Below, piece by piece: positions 24,204 to 32,992 of a stretch of 64,000 bases of DNA. The DNA is taken from NCBI GenBank assembly GCA_934149275.1, contig CAKPEG010000002.1, positions 1 through 64,000 of the forward strand, given 5' to 3'. The stretch is from an uncultured Clostridia bacterium. GTDB lineage: Bacteria; Bacillota; Clostridia; TANB77; CAG-508. The position numbers and the translations under genes are program-made. The notes under the pieces were generated by a model. The model saw only the letters and a list, made by a program, of their open reading frames with translations, had not been told where the DNA came from and did not search any database. How positions within the stretch are numbered: position 1 is the first letter of the stretch; every line of letters begins with the position of its first letter.

Positions 24204-25302
24204 ATTCTACTTCTCCTTTATCAATTGTTCTAGATTTCATACGTTTTATGTTAGAATAAGCTAATTGTACTAATGCTGTTGGTGTTCTTTCTGCGACTTT
24301 GCGGAATTGATCTCTTTTAAATCTATTTTGAGCAAAACCTTTTCTTTCGTTTTTTTGGTAAACAGGTGCATCTTTAACAGATTCCCATCTGTCCATGTAA
24401 ATTTGTTTGTCTTCAGGACTATCCATTATTAGATTTAAAAAATTATGTGCTTTTTCTTCTTCGCTTACATCTGTTCTATAAAATTGATCTAATTTCTGTT
24501 TGTATATTTCTGGCCTTTCTGTTACTTTTATAGCGGTATTTATTAATGAAGCATATAAGAATACATTTTGTTTTATTACTTCTGGGTCTAAAGATCCATT
24601 TGCCATTCTAAATTCTATTGTATTTTTTTTGGCGTTTCCAATATTGGTTAGGTTTAATCCGCTATATCTTCTTTCATCTAGTTTTAGTTTTCCTGCTATT
24701 GTTTTTAGTTTTCCAAATTTTTTGTATGAGACTTTTAAGGTGCCATTTTCAATTTGTTTTAGAAGTTTTTTCCCAATAGGTGCAGCAGCTCCATTTCTCC
24801 AAATGGATGAAACCATATGAATTCCTTTAAAATCTTTGTTTATAGCATGTTTTCTAGTAGGATTATTTTTATCATTACTCATTTTATATATAAGTTCTTC
24901 AGACTCTGCATAGATTCGTAAAAAATTTCTCATTTTTTCTGGATCTTGTGTAAGACATTTTGAATCAAAATGAACGTGAAGTCCGCATTTATCATCTGCA
25001 ATGACTTTTTCTCCTTTATTGCCGGGAAATTTTTTCATGTGTTCACACATATCAGTTACTGATTGCCAATCGGATGGAGTATCTCTTAATATAGGGGAAA
25101 CTAGTTCGGCGCCTCCTTCAGATACTAGTGACTCTTCTATGCTTGTTGCCATATGCCAATTTTTATCTGTTATGTATTTAGCACTTTCTCCTTTGTATAG
25201 TCCATCTTGACCTTTGGTTTGTACGTTGTAGGCCTCTAATTCTATTCCAAATTTAAAATCATCGGGTAATCCCAAAGTATCAGTTTTTTCTTTGTATTTC
25301 AT
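24193..25302 (-). CDS. Amidoligase-family (COOH-NH2 ligase) enzyme
   Basis: A 369-aa protein of the amidoligase type (ATP-dependent amide bond formation, related to glutamine synthetase and glutamate-cysteine ligase folds). Visible motifs: F-G-I-E-L-E (18-23), A-E-L-V-S-P (65-70), C-G-L-H-V-H-F-D (106-113), Y-S-G-L-N-L and T-I-E-F-R-M-A-N-G. These are the expected metal- and ATP-binding Glu/His/Arg positions. No signal peptide. SD AGAGGAAAAG. It overlaps the small partner gene. Such enzymes are known to modify peptides, lipids or peptidoglycan; the acceptor here is unknown. Confidence 0.85.
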   Translation of the reverse strand: MKYKEKTDTLGLPDDFKFGIELEAYNVQTKGQDGLYKGESAKYITDKNWHMATSIEESLVSEGGAELVSPILRDTPSDWQSVTDMCEHMKKFPGNKGEKVIADDKCGLHVHFDSKCLTQDPEKMRNFLRIYAESEELIYKMSNDKNNPTRKHAINKDFKGIHMVSSIWRNGAAAPIGKKLLKQIENGTLKVSYKKFGKLKTIAGKLKLDERRYSGLNLTNIGNAKKNTIEFRMANGSLDPEVIKQNVFLYASLINTAIKVTERPEIYKQKLDQFYRTDVSEEEKAHNFLNLIMDSPEDKQIYMDRWESVKDAPVYQKNERKGFAQNRFKRDQFRKVAERTPTALVQLAYSNIKRMKSRTIDKGEVEYDK

Positions 25303-25427
25303 ATACTTTTCCTCTTTTGAATTTATTTTCTTTTATTATATATTAAATAATATTTTTTTTCAATTATTATTTATTAAATGCTATTGTTTGGGGGAGAGAA
25401 TAGACTTGGAGCTTGGCGATTGAGTGA

Positions 25428-25685
25428 ATGTATGATATAGTAGAAAGTGGTGAAACAATTTCTGATAGCGTGATTCGATTAAGATACAAAGCTATTGAAG
25501 ATCTGTATGATGATCAACCAGATGATGTCGATTTGAGAATTAGCGTTAAAACTGGATTGGCTTGGAGAACTAACAAAGAGGATATGGCTAAGCTTGTGAC
25601 TGATGAACAGCTCGATGTGATGATTATGTATATGAAACTTTGTATTAAGAAGATCAAGAATAAGGTTTTGCGTAAGATGATTTAG
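25428..25685 (+). CDS. Small hypothetical protein
   Basis: An 85-aa acidic/basic mixed protein; the second half (TDEQLDVMIMYMKLCIKKIK) reads as a helical segment. No convincing ribosome site precedes the ATG (weak TTGGAG about 15 nt upstream), so the start is uncertain. A strong terminator follows, which supports transcription. Family not recognised. Confidence 0.45.
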   Translation: MYDIVESGETISDSVIRLRYKAIEDLYDDQPDDVDLRISVKTGLAWRTNKEDMAKLVTDEQLDVMIMYMKLCIKKIKNKVLRKMI

Positions 25686-25726
25686 TATGCAAAATTACTT
25701 TAAGAATTTAATATGATTAAAGGTAT

Positions 25727-25768
25727 AACTGCCACAGTTTTCTATTGAGGACTGTGGCGGTTGTGTTT
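25727..25768 (+). terminator. Rho-independent terminator
   Basis: AACTGCCACAGT (25727-25738) pairs with ACTGTGGCGGTT (25751-25762), followed by GTGTTTTTAT. Confidence 0.8.
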
Positions 25769-25769
25769 T

Positions 25770-25835
25770 TATATAATAGAAAAGTTCTCCGAAATTTCTA
25801 TTATTAAAATAACAATGCACAGAATCAAAATGCCT
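25770..25835. repeat. R1 dispersed repeat, copy c (first half only)
   Basis: ATATAATAGAAAAGTTCTCC, then GAAATTTCTATTATT and AACAATGCACAGAA match the first part of copy d at 28023. The second half is replaced by a unique promoter. Confidence 0.5.
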
Positions 25836-25851
25836 AAAACTCACTAATGCG

Positions 25852-25880
25852 TTGACTTTTTGGCGATTTTGTTATAAAAT
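25852..25880 (+). promoter_or_regulatory. Promoter of the AAA protease gene
   Basis: TTGACT (25852-25857), 17-bp spacer, TAAAAT (25875-25880), 30 bp before the ATG. Confidence 0.8.
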
Positions 25881-25910
25881 GTTTGTACAAAATTATAAGG
25901 AGGCGATTTT

Positions 25911-27944
25911 ATGATGTTAAACATTACATCTCAGAAGCTTGTAAATGAAATGGTCCGGATAGCAAATCAGGAGCGTGCTAGGACTAGTTGCAATGTCGAT
26001 GTGTTAATTAATGCGTTATTTAACATCAGAGATGAAGAGAATGATTTCGCAAATCTTTTTTATATCTACTTTGAGAAAAAGTTACAGCTTAAAACAGATG
26101 TAATTGATAAAGCAATCTCAAAGATTGCCAGCGAAACCAAAGAGGAAACTAGTTCAGAATTTACGTTTGAGACAACTGATGAGAAGGTGCCAACTATTAT
26201 AATCAAATGCGATGATGAACTCAAAAAGGTTATTGCAGGTGTTGAAGTAATAACAGCTGAGAATAACAAAAAGTACATTACACCAGATTATTTTATGGTT
26301 GCGCTTTTCGAAACAGAGTCACAGACAATGAGGCACTTTTTGAAGGAGATCAATGCTAACTATATGGAGGCAAAGACGTTCTTTGAGAGAGAAAAAATCT
26401 TTAAGTACGAAATTGTACCATATGAATTGAGCAGATTTGTGCGTTACAGAAATCCAGACTATAAAAATGTAGATTGTGATATCGTAGGACGTGACAAAGA
26501 GCTCAAGCAGGTATACAGAATCATGTTAAAATCCAGCAAGCGGAATGTAATCATCTACGGTGATGCCGGAGTTGGTAAAACTGCTGTTGGAGAGAAATTT
26601 ACTTACGAAATAGCAAATGGGCTGTGCCCGGAGAAATTTGCTAATTTCAAAGTTTTTGAGTTGAGTGTTAGACATTTCTGTTTAGTTTGCGAAAATGAAA
26701 GTCAGGCCAATGAAAAAATGAATGCGCTGTTGGACTTTCTTGGTAAACAGAAAGAGGACATTATCTTACTGATTGATGAAATCCAGATTATTCTCGGAAA
26801 AGCAGGATTATTCGAAAATAAGAAGATGGACCTGTCAACGACTTTTAAGCCAATTTTGGCAAGAGGAGATCTGAGAATTATTGGAATTACAACACGAAGT
26901 GATTATATCACTAGTTTTTCAACAGACGCTACACTTTCCAGAAGATTTGAGGGAGTAGAAATTAACCAACCCAAATATAATGAAGTTTATGAAATGATTC
27001 TTCCAAGAGTCAGAAAGATGGAAAAGAAAAAGGGCGTTTTAATTTCAAATGAGGCAATTGAACAGTGTATTTGGTATGCAGCATGTTTCGAGTACAACAA
27101 GTCCAATCCGGATAAAAGCATTGACGTTGTAGATAGAGCAATGGCAAATGCAGAACTCGAAAACAGGACTACTGTTACAAAAACCGATATTATCAACGTT
27201 TTCAAAATTTCATTCAAGAAATGGGAAAAAATGAGTCAAACATTAAAACTGTCAACTGCATATCATGAAGCAGCACACTATGTTGTTGCAAGGGTTACAG
27301 ACTGTGGAACTTACAAAATTCTTGCTGTATCGATTTATCCAACAGATGAATATGATGGGGTTAATGTATTTGAATATGATGACGAAAGCACGCCAGTGGC
27401 TAACCGAAAATATTATTTAGATGGTATGGCAATGGACCTGGCAGGTAGAGCGGCTGAGGAAATTATATTCAAAGAGATTACCAGCGGTGCAACTGCAGAT
27501 ATTTGTAGTGCAACGGCAATTGCCAAGGATATGATCATGGAGTATGGACTCGGTGATAAGGTTGGTAAAAACAGATACTATGAAGACTTTGACATGGGGG
27601 TTGGAACAGGTGATAATGCTGATGAAATCAGTGAAGAAGTCAATTGTGTAATTGATGAGGCCTACAAACTTGCTAACAAATATCTTATGGAAAATAGAGA
27701 TTATTTGGATGCTGTTGCTATGGCACTTATGGACCATCAAATACTCATGAGAAATGAGCTTGATCAGATTTGGAAAAATGTTACGGATATCCGAAAAAAA
27801 ATGGAAACTGAAAGCCATAACTTTCATCCAAAGAAAGATAAGAAGGATAACAAAATTTCCAAATATGAGCTCAAAGATCGAATCAGAAAAGGAAAAAAGG
27901 TTGCAAAACATCTAAGAAAAGAAATAGCGAAAGTGTTTAAATAA
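25911..27944 (+). CDS. Soluble AAA+ zinc protease: Clp-type ATPase fused to an FtsH-type M41 peptidase
   Basis: A 677-aa protein with a Clp-N-like helical N-terminus (about 1-165). A ClpA/C D1-type AAA module follows: GRDKEL (193-198), Walker A GDAGVGKT (217-224), Walker B IILLIDE (284-290) and an R-R-F-E arginine finger (344-347). A C-terminal M41 peptidase domain has zinc motif H-E-A-A-H (452-456), L-A-G-R-A-A-E-E (510-517) and the third ligand Asp530 in SGATADI. The tail is basic. FtsH itself has N-terminal membrane segments and an FtsH-type AAA; here there is no membrane segment and the ATPase looks Clp-like. It probably unfolds and degrades cytosolic substrates. SD AAGGAGG; own promoter and terminator. 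Confidence 0.88.
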   Translation: MMLNITSQKLVNEMVRIANQERARTSCNVDVLINALFNIRDEENDFANLFYIYFEKKLQLKTDVIDKAISKIASETKEETSSEFTFETTDEKVPTIIIKCDDELKKVIAGVEVITAENNKKYITPDYFMVALFETESQTMRHFLKEINANYMEAKTFFEREKIFKYEIVPYELSRFVRYRNPDYKNVDCDIVGRDKELKQVYRIMLKSSKRNVIIYGDAGVGKTAVGEKFTYEIANGLCPEKFANFKVFELSVRHFCLVCENESQANEKMNALLDFLGKQKEDIILLIDEIQIILGKAGLFENKKMDLSTTFKPILARGDLRIIGITTRSDYITSFSTDATLSRRFEGVEINQPKYNEVYEMILPRVRKMEKKKGVLISNEAIEQCIWYAACFEYNKSNPDKSIDVVDRAMANAELENRTTVTKTDIINVFKISFKKWEKMSQTLKLSTAYHEAAHYVVARVTDCGTYKILAVSIYPTDEYDGVNVFEYDDESTPVANRKYYLDGMAMDLAGRAAEEIIFKEITSGATADICSATAIAKDMIMEYGLGDKVGKNRYYEDFDMGVGTGDNADEISEEVNCVIDEAYKLANKYLMENRDYLDAVAMALMDHQILMRNELDQIWKNVTDIRKKMETESHNFHPKKDKKDNKISKYELKDRIRKGKKVAKHLRKEIAKVFK

Positions 27945-27984
27945 CAGTTCGCATGAGTCGCCTAAAATAAACAAATAATTTCTG

Positions 27985-28022
27985 AAAAAATCTCAGCTAC
28001 GGTATATGTAGCTGGGATTTTT
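27985..28022 (+). terminator. Rho-independent terminator
   Basis: AAAAAATCTCAGCTAC pairs with GTAGCTGGGATTTTT, stem 27985-28000/28008-28022. Confidence 0.88.
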
Positions 28023-28185
28023 TATATAATAGGAAAGTTCTCCGAACTTCCTCTTATATAAATTAACAATGCACAGAAATTTGCAAAGCAAATTTCGCGC
28101 GCGAACAAAGACGCGGACTTAAAAATGCTATAATTAGTGCAAATGTTATTAATGTCCGCTTTTGTTCTATAGTGAGTGATTTGAT
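28023..28185. repeat. R1 dispersed repeat, copy d
   Basis: It opens with ATATAATAGGAAAGTTC and a GAACTTCC partner, then has GACGCGGACTTAAAAATG, CTATAATTAGTGCAAATG and GTCCGCTTTTGTTC. Outer GAACAAA/TTTGTTC and GCGGAC/GTCCGC segments are complementary, so the promoter-like centre lies in a long imperfect hairpin. Confidence 0.65.
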
Positions 28186-28239
28186 TTATTGTGCAATTAT
28201 TAAAATTTAGTGTATTATAAATATGCAATAGTATTTTGA

Positions 28240-28405
28240 TTGCAAATATAAATTTTAGATTTCCATAAAACATTTTTGAAGAAAAAACGTAAATATTGTT
28301 TCACATTTTGGGGCTTTTATTCATATTTTATGATGTAATTAATTATAGATGCGTATGAAATAAAAAAAAGAAACTACTCATTTTGAGTAGTTTCTTACAG
28401 ATTTA
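28240..28405. repeat. Scar: fused ends of the Fic-carrying unit without the gene
   Basis: The segment 28243-28277 matches the sequence just downstream of fic (33258-33296). From about 28275 the sequence switches to match the region upstream of fic (34311-34431), including GTTTCACATTTT and the AAGAAACTAC/GTAGTTTCTT hairpin (28368-28396). This is what a deletion of the fic gene from a copy of that unit would leave. Confidence 0.65.
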
Positions 28406-28411
28406 AACCTC

Positions 28412-28476
28412 ATTCGCTTTATTAACGATTTTGGTTTAATATATTTTTTTAAAATATTATCTCTAATAAAGCGAAT
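28412..28476. repeat. 13-bp perfect inverted repeat
   Basis: ATTCGCTTTATTA (28412-28424) and TAATAAAGCGAAT (28464-28476) enclose 39 bp of A/T-rich DNA at the left edge of the element array. It may be an operator pair or an element end. The rest of 27945-28552 contains no gene. Confidence 0.55.
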
Positions 28477-28480
28477 TACA

Positions 28481-28508
28481 TTGACTCTAAAATTAGTTAT
28501 GGTAAAAT
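28481..28508 (+). promoter_or_regulatory. Promoter of the LRR-transglutaminase gene
   Basis: TTGACT (28481-28486), 16-bp spacer, TAAAAT (28503-28508), directly after the 13-bp inverted repeat, which could therefore act as an operator. Confidence 0.65.
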
Positions 28509-28552
28509 ATCATTGAGATATTTTAAAATAATCTAATTAAGGAGAATTTTGT

Positions 28553-31159
28553 ATGAATAACGAAATAATTGTAGAAGATCTTAGTTTAGCATTATTGTTA
28601 AGAAATACTCTTGAACAAAATGGTAATAGAAATCCTAAATATAGTATGATGGATTATAAAAAATTTACATTAGAAGAACTAGAAACAATTACGAGTTTGA
28701 AATTGGAAGGAGCTAGATTTGAAGATATTAGTGCATTAAAATATTGCACTAATTTAAGAGAATTGTTTATTGTTTCGGCTAATGCAAAAAAAATAAATAC
28801 AAATCTTAGTAATGAAGCAAAATATAATTATTTAATGAAAAAAAATAATATTAAAGATTTTTCGGTAATAGAGGGGTTGGAAAATTTAGAATTTTTAACA
28901 ATTAGCTATGATGACAATTTAACACACTTAGATTTATCAAATTTAAGAAATTTAGTAGCATTAGATTTAAACCATAACCCTAACTTAGTAAAAGTAAAAG
29001 GATTAGAAAGTGCAACAGAATTGTCAGACTTAGCATTATATGGAAACCATATTTCACATCCTTTTGATTTGCCAAGTATGATAACAAATGGAATGTTAAA
29101 CAATCTTGAATTAGATTTTGATATGTATCCTTTATTAAGACAAGCATATCCTAATCTGAATGATTTTTTAAGTGAGCAACAAAGATTTGGGGTTAATTGT
29201 AAATGGCAAGAAAATCTTAGCAATATAAGAACAAATAGTATTTCTACATCTAGAATAAATACAATGGATAAAAAAGCACAAGACATTTTGCATAGTATTA
29301 TTAGACCAGGTTACAGTGATATAGAGAAAATTTCTGCTATATATGCTTATATAATACAAAATGTTCAATATGATTATGAATCCTTGGCAGCTGCAAAAGG
29401 AGAGAAAAATTCTGCTTATGAAGAAGCTAAAAATAATTTGGGTGAAAGAATCAGTACAATATTAGATAGAAGGCAATCAAGCTACAACGCAATATTACAA
29501 GGCAAAGGAGTTTGTGAAGGATATACAAATATGATGCATTATTTATTAAATTCAGTAGGAATAAAATCCAAAACTGTTAGTTGCAATGCTAATTTAGATA
29601 GCGCAGTGGTAGGAGCTAATAGCAATCATTCTGTTATTAAAGTTGAAATAGGAGATAATTGGTACTATTTTGATCCAACCTGGGATGCTCAAGAAAATGT
29701 TTTGAAAAATTTTATGAAAACAAAAGATGAGTTTAGCAAAAACCATGTATTAAGTATGACCGAGGATCAAATAAAATCTCCAGAGACAAAAGCCTATTCT
29801 AATGCAGAATTAACTCAAATATTAAGAAAAGTAGTTGCAGATAGAGAAAACATAAAAGAAAACAATTACAAACCTTTTGAAAGTTATGAAAGAGATATTA
29901 GTAATAGAGATAACATAAATTCTTCATATTATTGGGAACAGCAAAAAGAACAAGATATAAATGAATGGCATGAATATGGTGTGTATCACAATGTAAAAGA
30001 CTTTGATAACAAAACATTTGGATATGGTTTAGATATACCAGAAGACAGAGAATATGTAGAATATGTTGGAGAAAAGCTTGGAGAAGAGTATGCAAGAGGA
30101 GCAAAGGGAGAAAGGGCTGAATTAGCAAGACAATTTGCTATGCTTGAAGTACAGGGGAGATTTGGAGATTTTTTAGATATATATAATTCAGAAGAAGTAA
30201 GTGGATATGACAATCCTAAATTATTATTACAATTAGAAAAAGTTAGTGGATTAAATATTGAGGAATTTGAAGATACAATTGGACTTGATACTTCAGTATT
30301 ACATCAAGATATTTTTGTTGCAACTTATGAAATTGAAGAATGGGATAGTGCTTTAAAAAAGAATGTGATGAAACCTATTAAAGAGTATTATCAAAAGGAT
30401 GCAGATGGAAATTTTGATATTATTGGAACTGGTACAGAAAACGAGACTACATTTGTAATAGATGGAATGCAACTTAATGTTGAAACTGAAAATGTATTGC
30501 AGGGAGATTCAATCGAAAAAGTAACTCAAAGAGAAATGGGAGACAGATTAATAAAAAATGGAATAGAAGATTCTTTAAAAAGTGGTAAGGTAACAGAAGT
30601 GGCACAATTAACTGATATGAGTTTCCTAAAGGATTTCAGAGAACAATGTGGGATACCAGAAAATTGGGATCTAAATGGAAGAACATTTATTGTATCAACA
30701 ATAAATGAAAAAGGAAAAGAAGATTTTGACATTATAATTAGAGATGATGGAGCAGGAGAAACATCATATGAACATTTAACAGGAATAAATGCTACCAAAA
30801 AAAGTGGAAGAGAAATGTATACTACAACAGGAAGACATATACCTGGAGGAGCAGAAGAATTAAATAAAACTCAATCATTAAAAGAATTTATGACAAAAAG
30901 TGGACATAGATATACAATAACTAGAAATGCAGAGGGAAAACTTGGATTTAATGAGATTTTTAGAGAAAATGAGAATATAATACAGGGACAACATATAGAT
31001 GCATATACATATTCAACAGATGATTTGATACATGCTTATGTAGAGACTGAAATAAACGATGAAGATGTAAAAAAAGCTTACGAAACAATAGAAAGAACAA
31101 AATCAGAAAGAGAACAAACACAAAATAAAGGAAAAGAAAATAATTTTGAAGGGAGATAG
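28553..31159 (+). CDS. Leucine-rich-repeat/transglutaminase-like large protein
   Basis: An 868-aa protein without signal peptide. Irregular leucine-rich repeats cover about 45-190. A transglutaminase-like domain covers about 240-400 with Cys321 (GKGVCEGYTNMM), His359 (SNHSVIKV) and Asp374 (YYFDPTWD). The remaining C-terminal half is charged and not recognised. The catalytic triad looks complete. SD AAGGAG. The 152-aa partner gene follows 6 bp later and a terminator ends the unit. It is cargo of the left unit of the tRNA-Pro element array. The LRR could hold a protein substrate, but the actual function is unknown. Confidence 0.8.
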   Translation: MNNEIIVEDLSLALLLRNTLEQNGNRNPKYSMMDYKKFTLEELETITSLKLEGARFEDISALKYCTNLRELFIVSANAKKINTNLSNEAKYNYLMKKNNIKDFSVIEGLENLEFLTISYDDNLTHLDLSNLRNLVALDLNHNPNLVKVKGLESATELSDLALYGNHISHPFDLPSMITNGMLNNLELDFDMYPLLRQAYPNLNDFLSEQQRFGVNCKWQENLSNIRTNSISTSRINTMDKKAQDILHSIIRPGYSDIEKISAIYAYIIQNVQYDYESLAAAKGEKNSAYEEAKNNLGERISTILDRRQSSYNAILQGKGVCEGYTNMMHYLLNSVGIKSKTVSCNANLDSAVVGANSNHSVIKVEIGDNWYYFDPTWDAQENVLKNFMKTKDEFSKNHVLSMTEDQIKSPETKAYSNAELTQILRKVVADRENIKENNYKPFESYERDISNRDNINSSYYWEQQKEQDINEWHEYGVYHNVKDFDNKTFGYGLDIPEDREYVEYVGEKLGEEYARGAKGERAELARQFAMLEVQGRFGDFLDIYNSEEVSGYDNPKLLLQLEKVSGLNIEEFEDTIGLDTSVLHQDIFVATYEIEEWDSALKKNVMKPIKEYYQKDADGNFDIIGTGTENETTFVIDGMQLNVETENVLQGDSIEKVTQREMGDRLIKNGIEDSLKSGKVTEVAQLTDMSFLKDFREQCGIPENWDLNGRTFIVSTINEKGKEDFDIIIRDDGAGETSYEHLTGINATKKSGREMYTTTGRHIPGGAEELNKTQSLKEFMTKSGHRYTITRNAEGKLGFNEIFRENENIIQGQHIDAYTYSTDDLIHAYVETEINDEDVKKAYETIERTKSEREQTQNKGKENNFEGR

Positions 31160-31165
31160 CATAAT

Positions 31166-31624
31166 ATGAATGTAGATACTCAAGAAATGTATTCAGAAGT
31201 ATACAGTATATTGAATTTATTAGGAAATAATTATATTGCTAAATTACCCAAAAGCCTATTCAAAATGATAGAAGAAGAAAAATCTAGTACATATAATCCA
31301 CAGTATAGTGAAGATAAAAGTTTGAATGAACAAAATATAAAAAGAGAGTCATTATCTATGATAGCATTGTTTCACTTAAATTATTGGTGTAATTCTAATG
31401 AAGAAAAAGAACAATTAAAGCAATTGTTTAAAAACAACGAAGAAAAACATCAAGCAGAGATTAGAGCAAAGTATAATCCAGATAATTTATTTAAAAATCG
31501 AAAACAAGAGAACACAACGGAATCACAACCTTTTATAAATGATGTAGCAATTGTAAAATATAAAGAAAAGAATTTCTTACAAAAAATATTTGATAAAATT
31601 AAATATTTATTTAAGAAAAATTAG
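31166..31624 (+). CDS. Small partner protein of the LRR-transglutaminase
   Basis: A 152-aa protein with the same plan as the 158-aa partner of the amidoligase at 23727: N-terminal helices with LPKSLFKMI, a central LSMIALFHLNYW block, a polar linker and a basic amphipathic tail (FLQKIFDKIKYLFKKN). A GGGAG sequence at the end of the LRR gene serves as its ribosome site. Co-transcription with the upstream gene is clear from the 6-bp gap. Function unknown. Confidence 0.7.
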   Translation: MNVDTQEMYSEVYSILNLLGNNYIAKLPKSLFKMIEEEKSSTYNPQYSEDKSLNEQNIKRESLSMIALFHLNYWCNSNEEKEQLKQLFKNNEEKHQAEIRAKYNPDNLFKNRKQENTTESQPFINDVAIVKYKEKNFLQKIFDKIKYLFKKN

Positions 31625-31666
31625 AAAATACGGAATGTGCACTTAAAAAGCTCATTCCGTATTTTC
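31624..31666. terminator. Bidirectional terminator
   Basis: GAAAATACGGAATG (31624-31637) pairs with CATTCCGTATTTTC (31653-31666). Convergent genes lie on both sides. Confidence 0.85.
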
Positions 31667-31733
31667 AGTTTAATTTATTACCCCAATTCTTTTGAAATAA
31701 TAATACGAATCCATACTACCTTTGTAAATCCCC

Positions 31734-32924
31734 CTATACATAAATTAATTCACTAAATATAATTTCTTCAACACGATTTTTAATTGAATTCATTTTGCCA
31801 ACCCACTCAAGTTGATTATTAGCTTTTAATTCTTCTGTAATATTTTCTTGTTTTGCCAATTGATTCATTAGTAGGTTATATCTAGCTGTTGCAGTTTTAT
31901 CAATTTCTTGTAAATGTTCACTTAACTTGTCCTCCATCAGTAAAATTGTATATTCAGCTTTCTTTTGAGTTTTTAAATAATTTAATCTCACTTTTCCATA
32001 TTTTCCAAATTTAAAATTGTTAGTATTTGAGATTACCAAGTTAGGAATATAGTAATTTTCACATTTTCTATAATCCATTTTCATATTTATCAAATCCTTT
32101 CTACATATCATAATCCATTTCATTATCATCCTTTTGAAAACGCTTGTATCGAGTTGCTTTTCAAAATTAATGTTGTAATATGTTTCTTCCTCAAAATCTC
32201 TTATAAGGTCGTCCTCGCAAGGATATGAAAATTTATGACATAACCATTTCATAAACTTTTTCAAATTGTCTTTAAATTTATCAATTATTTTATTTAAGCT
32301 TTTATTTTCCTTTTCTAATTCTTTTATCTTTTTCTGATATTTGTGTTCTATATGGTCAATTTTATTTTCATATTCAACTTTTAAATCTTCTTGGTTTTGT
32401 TCTGTTGTTTCTTTTAATAACCAAATAATTTGTTCGAGATTTTTATTTTCATTTTCCATATTTTCTTTCTCTTTTACAAAATCTTCTGCAATATTTATTA
32501 TTTCAGTTTGTTTAGATAATTCTTTATGCAAAGAAATATTTTCATTCTGTAAAATTTCCTGTTCTGTAATTTCTTCATGTTGTATTTTTCCAACATATAT
32601 TAAATTTGGTTTTCCTAATTCTTGTCTTTTTTCAAATATTAAATTACATTCAATTAATTGTTTAAATGCTTTTGTAACGGTTTTCTCAGATAAATTTAAT
32701 TTATCTTGCACTTCTTGCCTTGTAAAAATTAAATATATGTTATTTTGTTCATCTATCCAATGATTTTTTTGAGATAGTGTTAATCTATCAAGTATAAACG
32801 CATATAAAAATTTACTTGCTAAATCTAGTGAAATTTTATATAAAGAATTTTCAAACAATTCTTGTGGTACTTGATAAAATCTATTTTCTAATGTTTCATT
32901 TGATTTGTATGGGATAAATTCCAT
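31734..32924 (-). CDS. Chimeric RepA_N-Mob tail-TnpV open reading frame
   Basis: A 396-aa frame made of three recognisable parts. Residues 1-118 match the start of the RepA_N initiator at 44046 (shared blocks LSQKNHW, LIFTR-EVQ-KL, LSEKTVTKAFKQL, LGKPNLIYVGKIQHEE). Residues about 130-255 match the coiled-coil tail of the relaxase at 42546 (ENISLHKELS-QT, LCHKFS-P-EDDLIRDFE-ETY, EKQLD). Residues about 275-396 look like the transposon protein TnpV (YYIPNL, GKYGK-RL-YLK, EELKA-NQLEWVGKMNSI). The joints are in frame, so it may still be translated, but it is best read as a deletion fusion left by element decay. SD weak (AAAGAAG). Confidence 0.75.
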   Translation of the reverse strand: MEFIPYKSNETLENRFYQVPQELFENSLYKISLDLASKFLYAFILDRLTLSQKNHWIDEQNNIYLIFTRQEVQDKLNLSEKTVTKAFKQLIECNLIFEKRQELGKPNLIYVGKIQHEEITEQEILQNENISLHKELSKQTEIINIAEDFVKEKENMENENKNLEQIIWLLKETTEQNQEDLKVEYENKIDHIEHKYQKKIKELEKENKSLNKIIDKFKDNLKKFMKWLCHKFSYPCEDDLIRDFEEETYYNINFEKQLDTSVFKRMIMKWIMICRKDLINMKMDYRKCENYYIPNLVISNTNNFKFGKYGKVRLNYLKTQKKAEYTILLMEDKLSEHLQEIDKTATARYNLLMNQLAKQENITEELKANNQLEWVGKMNSIKNRVEEIIFSELIYV

Positions 32925-32992
32925 AGATAAGTTCTTCTTTCGATTTGTTTTGAAGAACTTTGAAATTATTGAAATATTTCAAGCCAAATTGC

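Noticed and set aside
27417..27911. A 164-codon minus-strand frame
   Set aside because: It is a shadow of the AAA-M41 protease gene, whose motifs are unambiguous on the plus strand.
28022..28273. An 83-codon minus-strand frame
   Set aside because: It covers R1 copy d and part of the fic scar, without a ribosome site; treated as chance.
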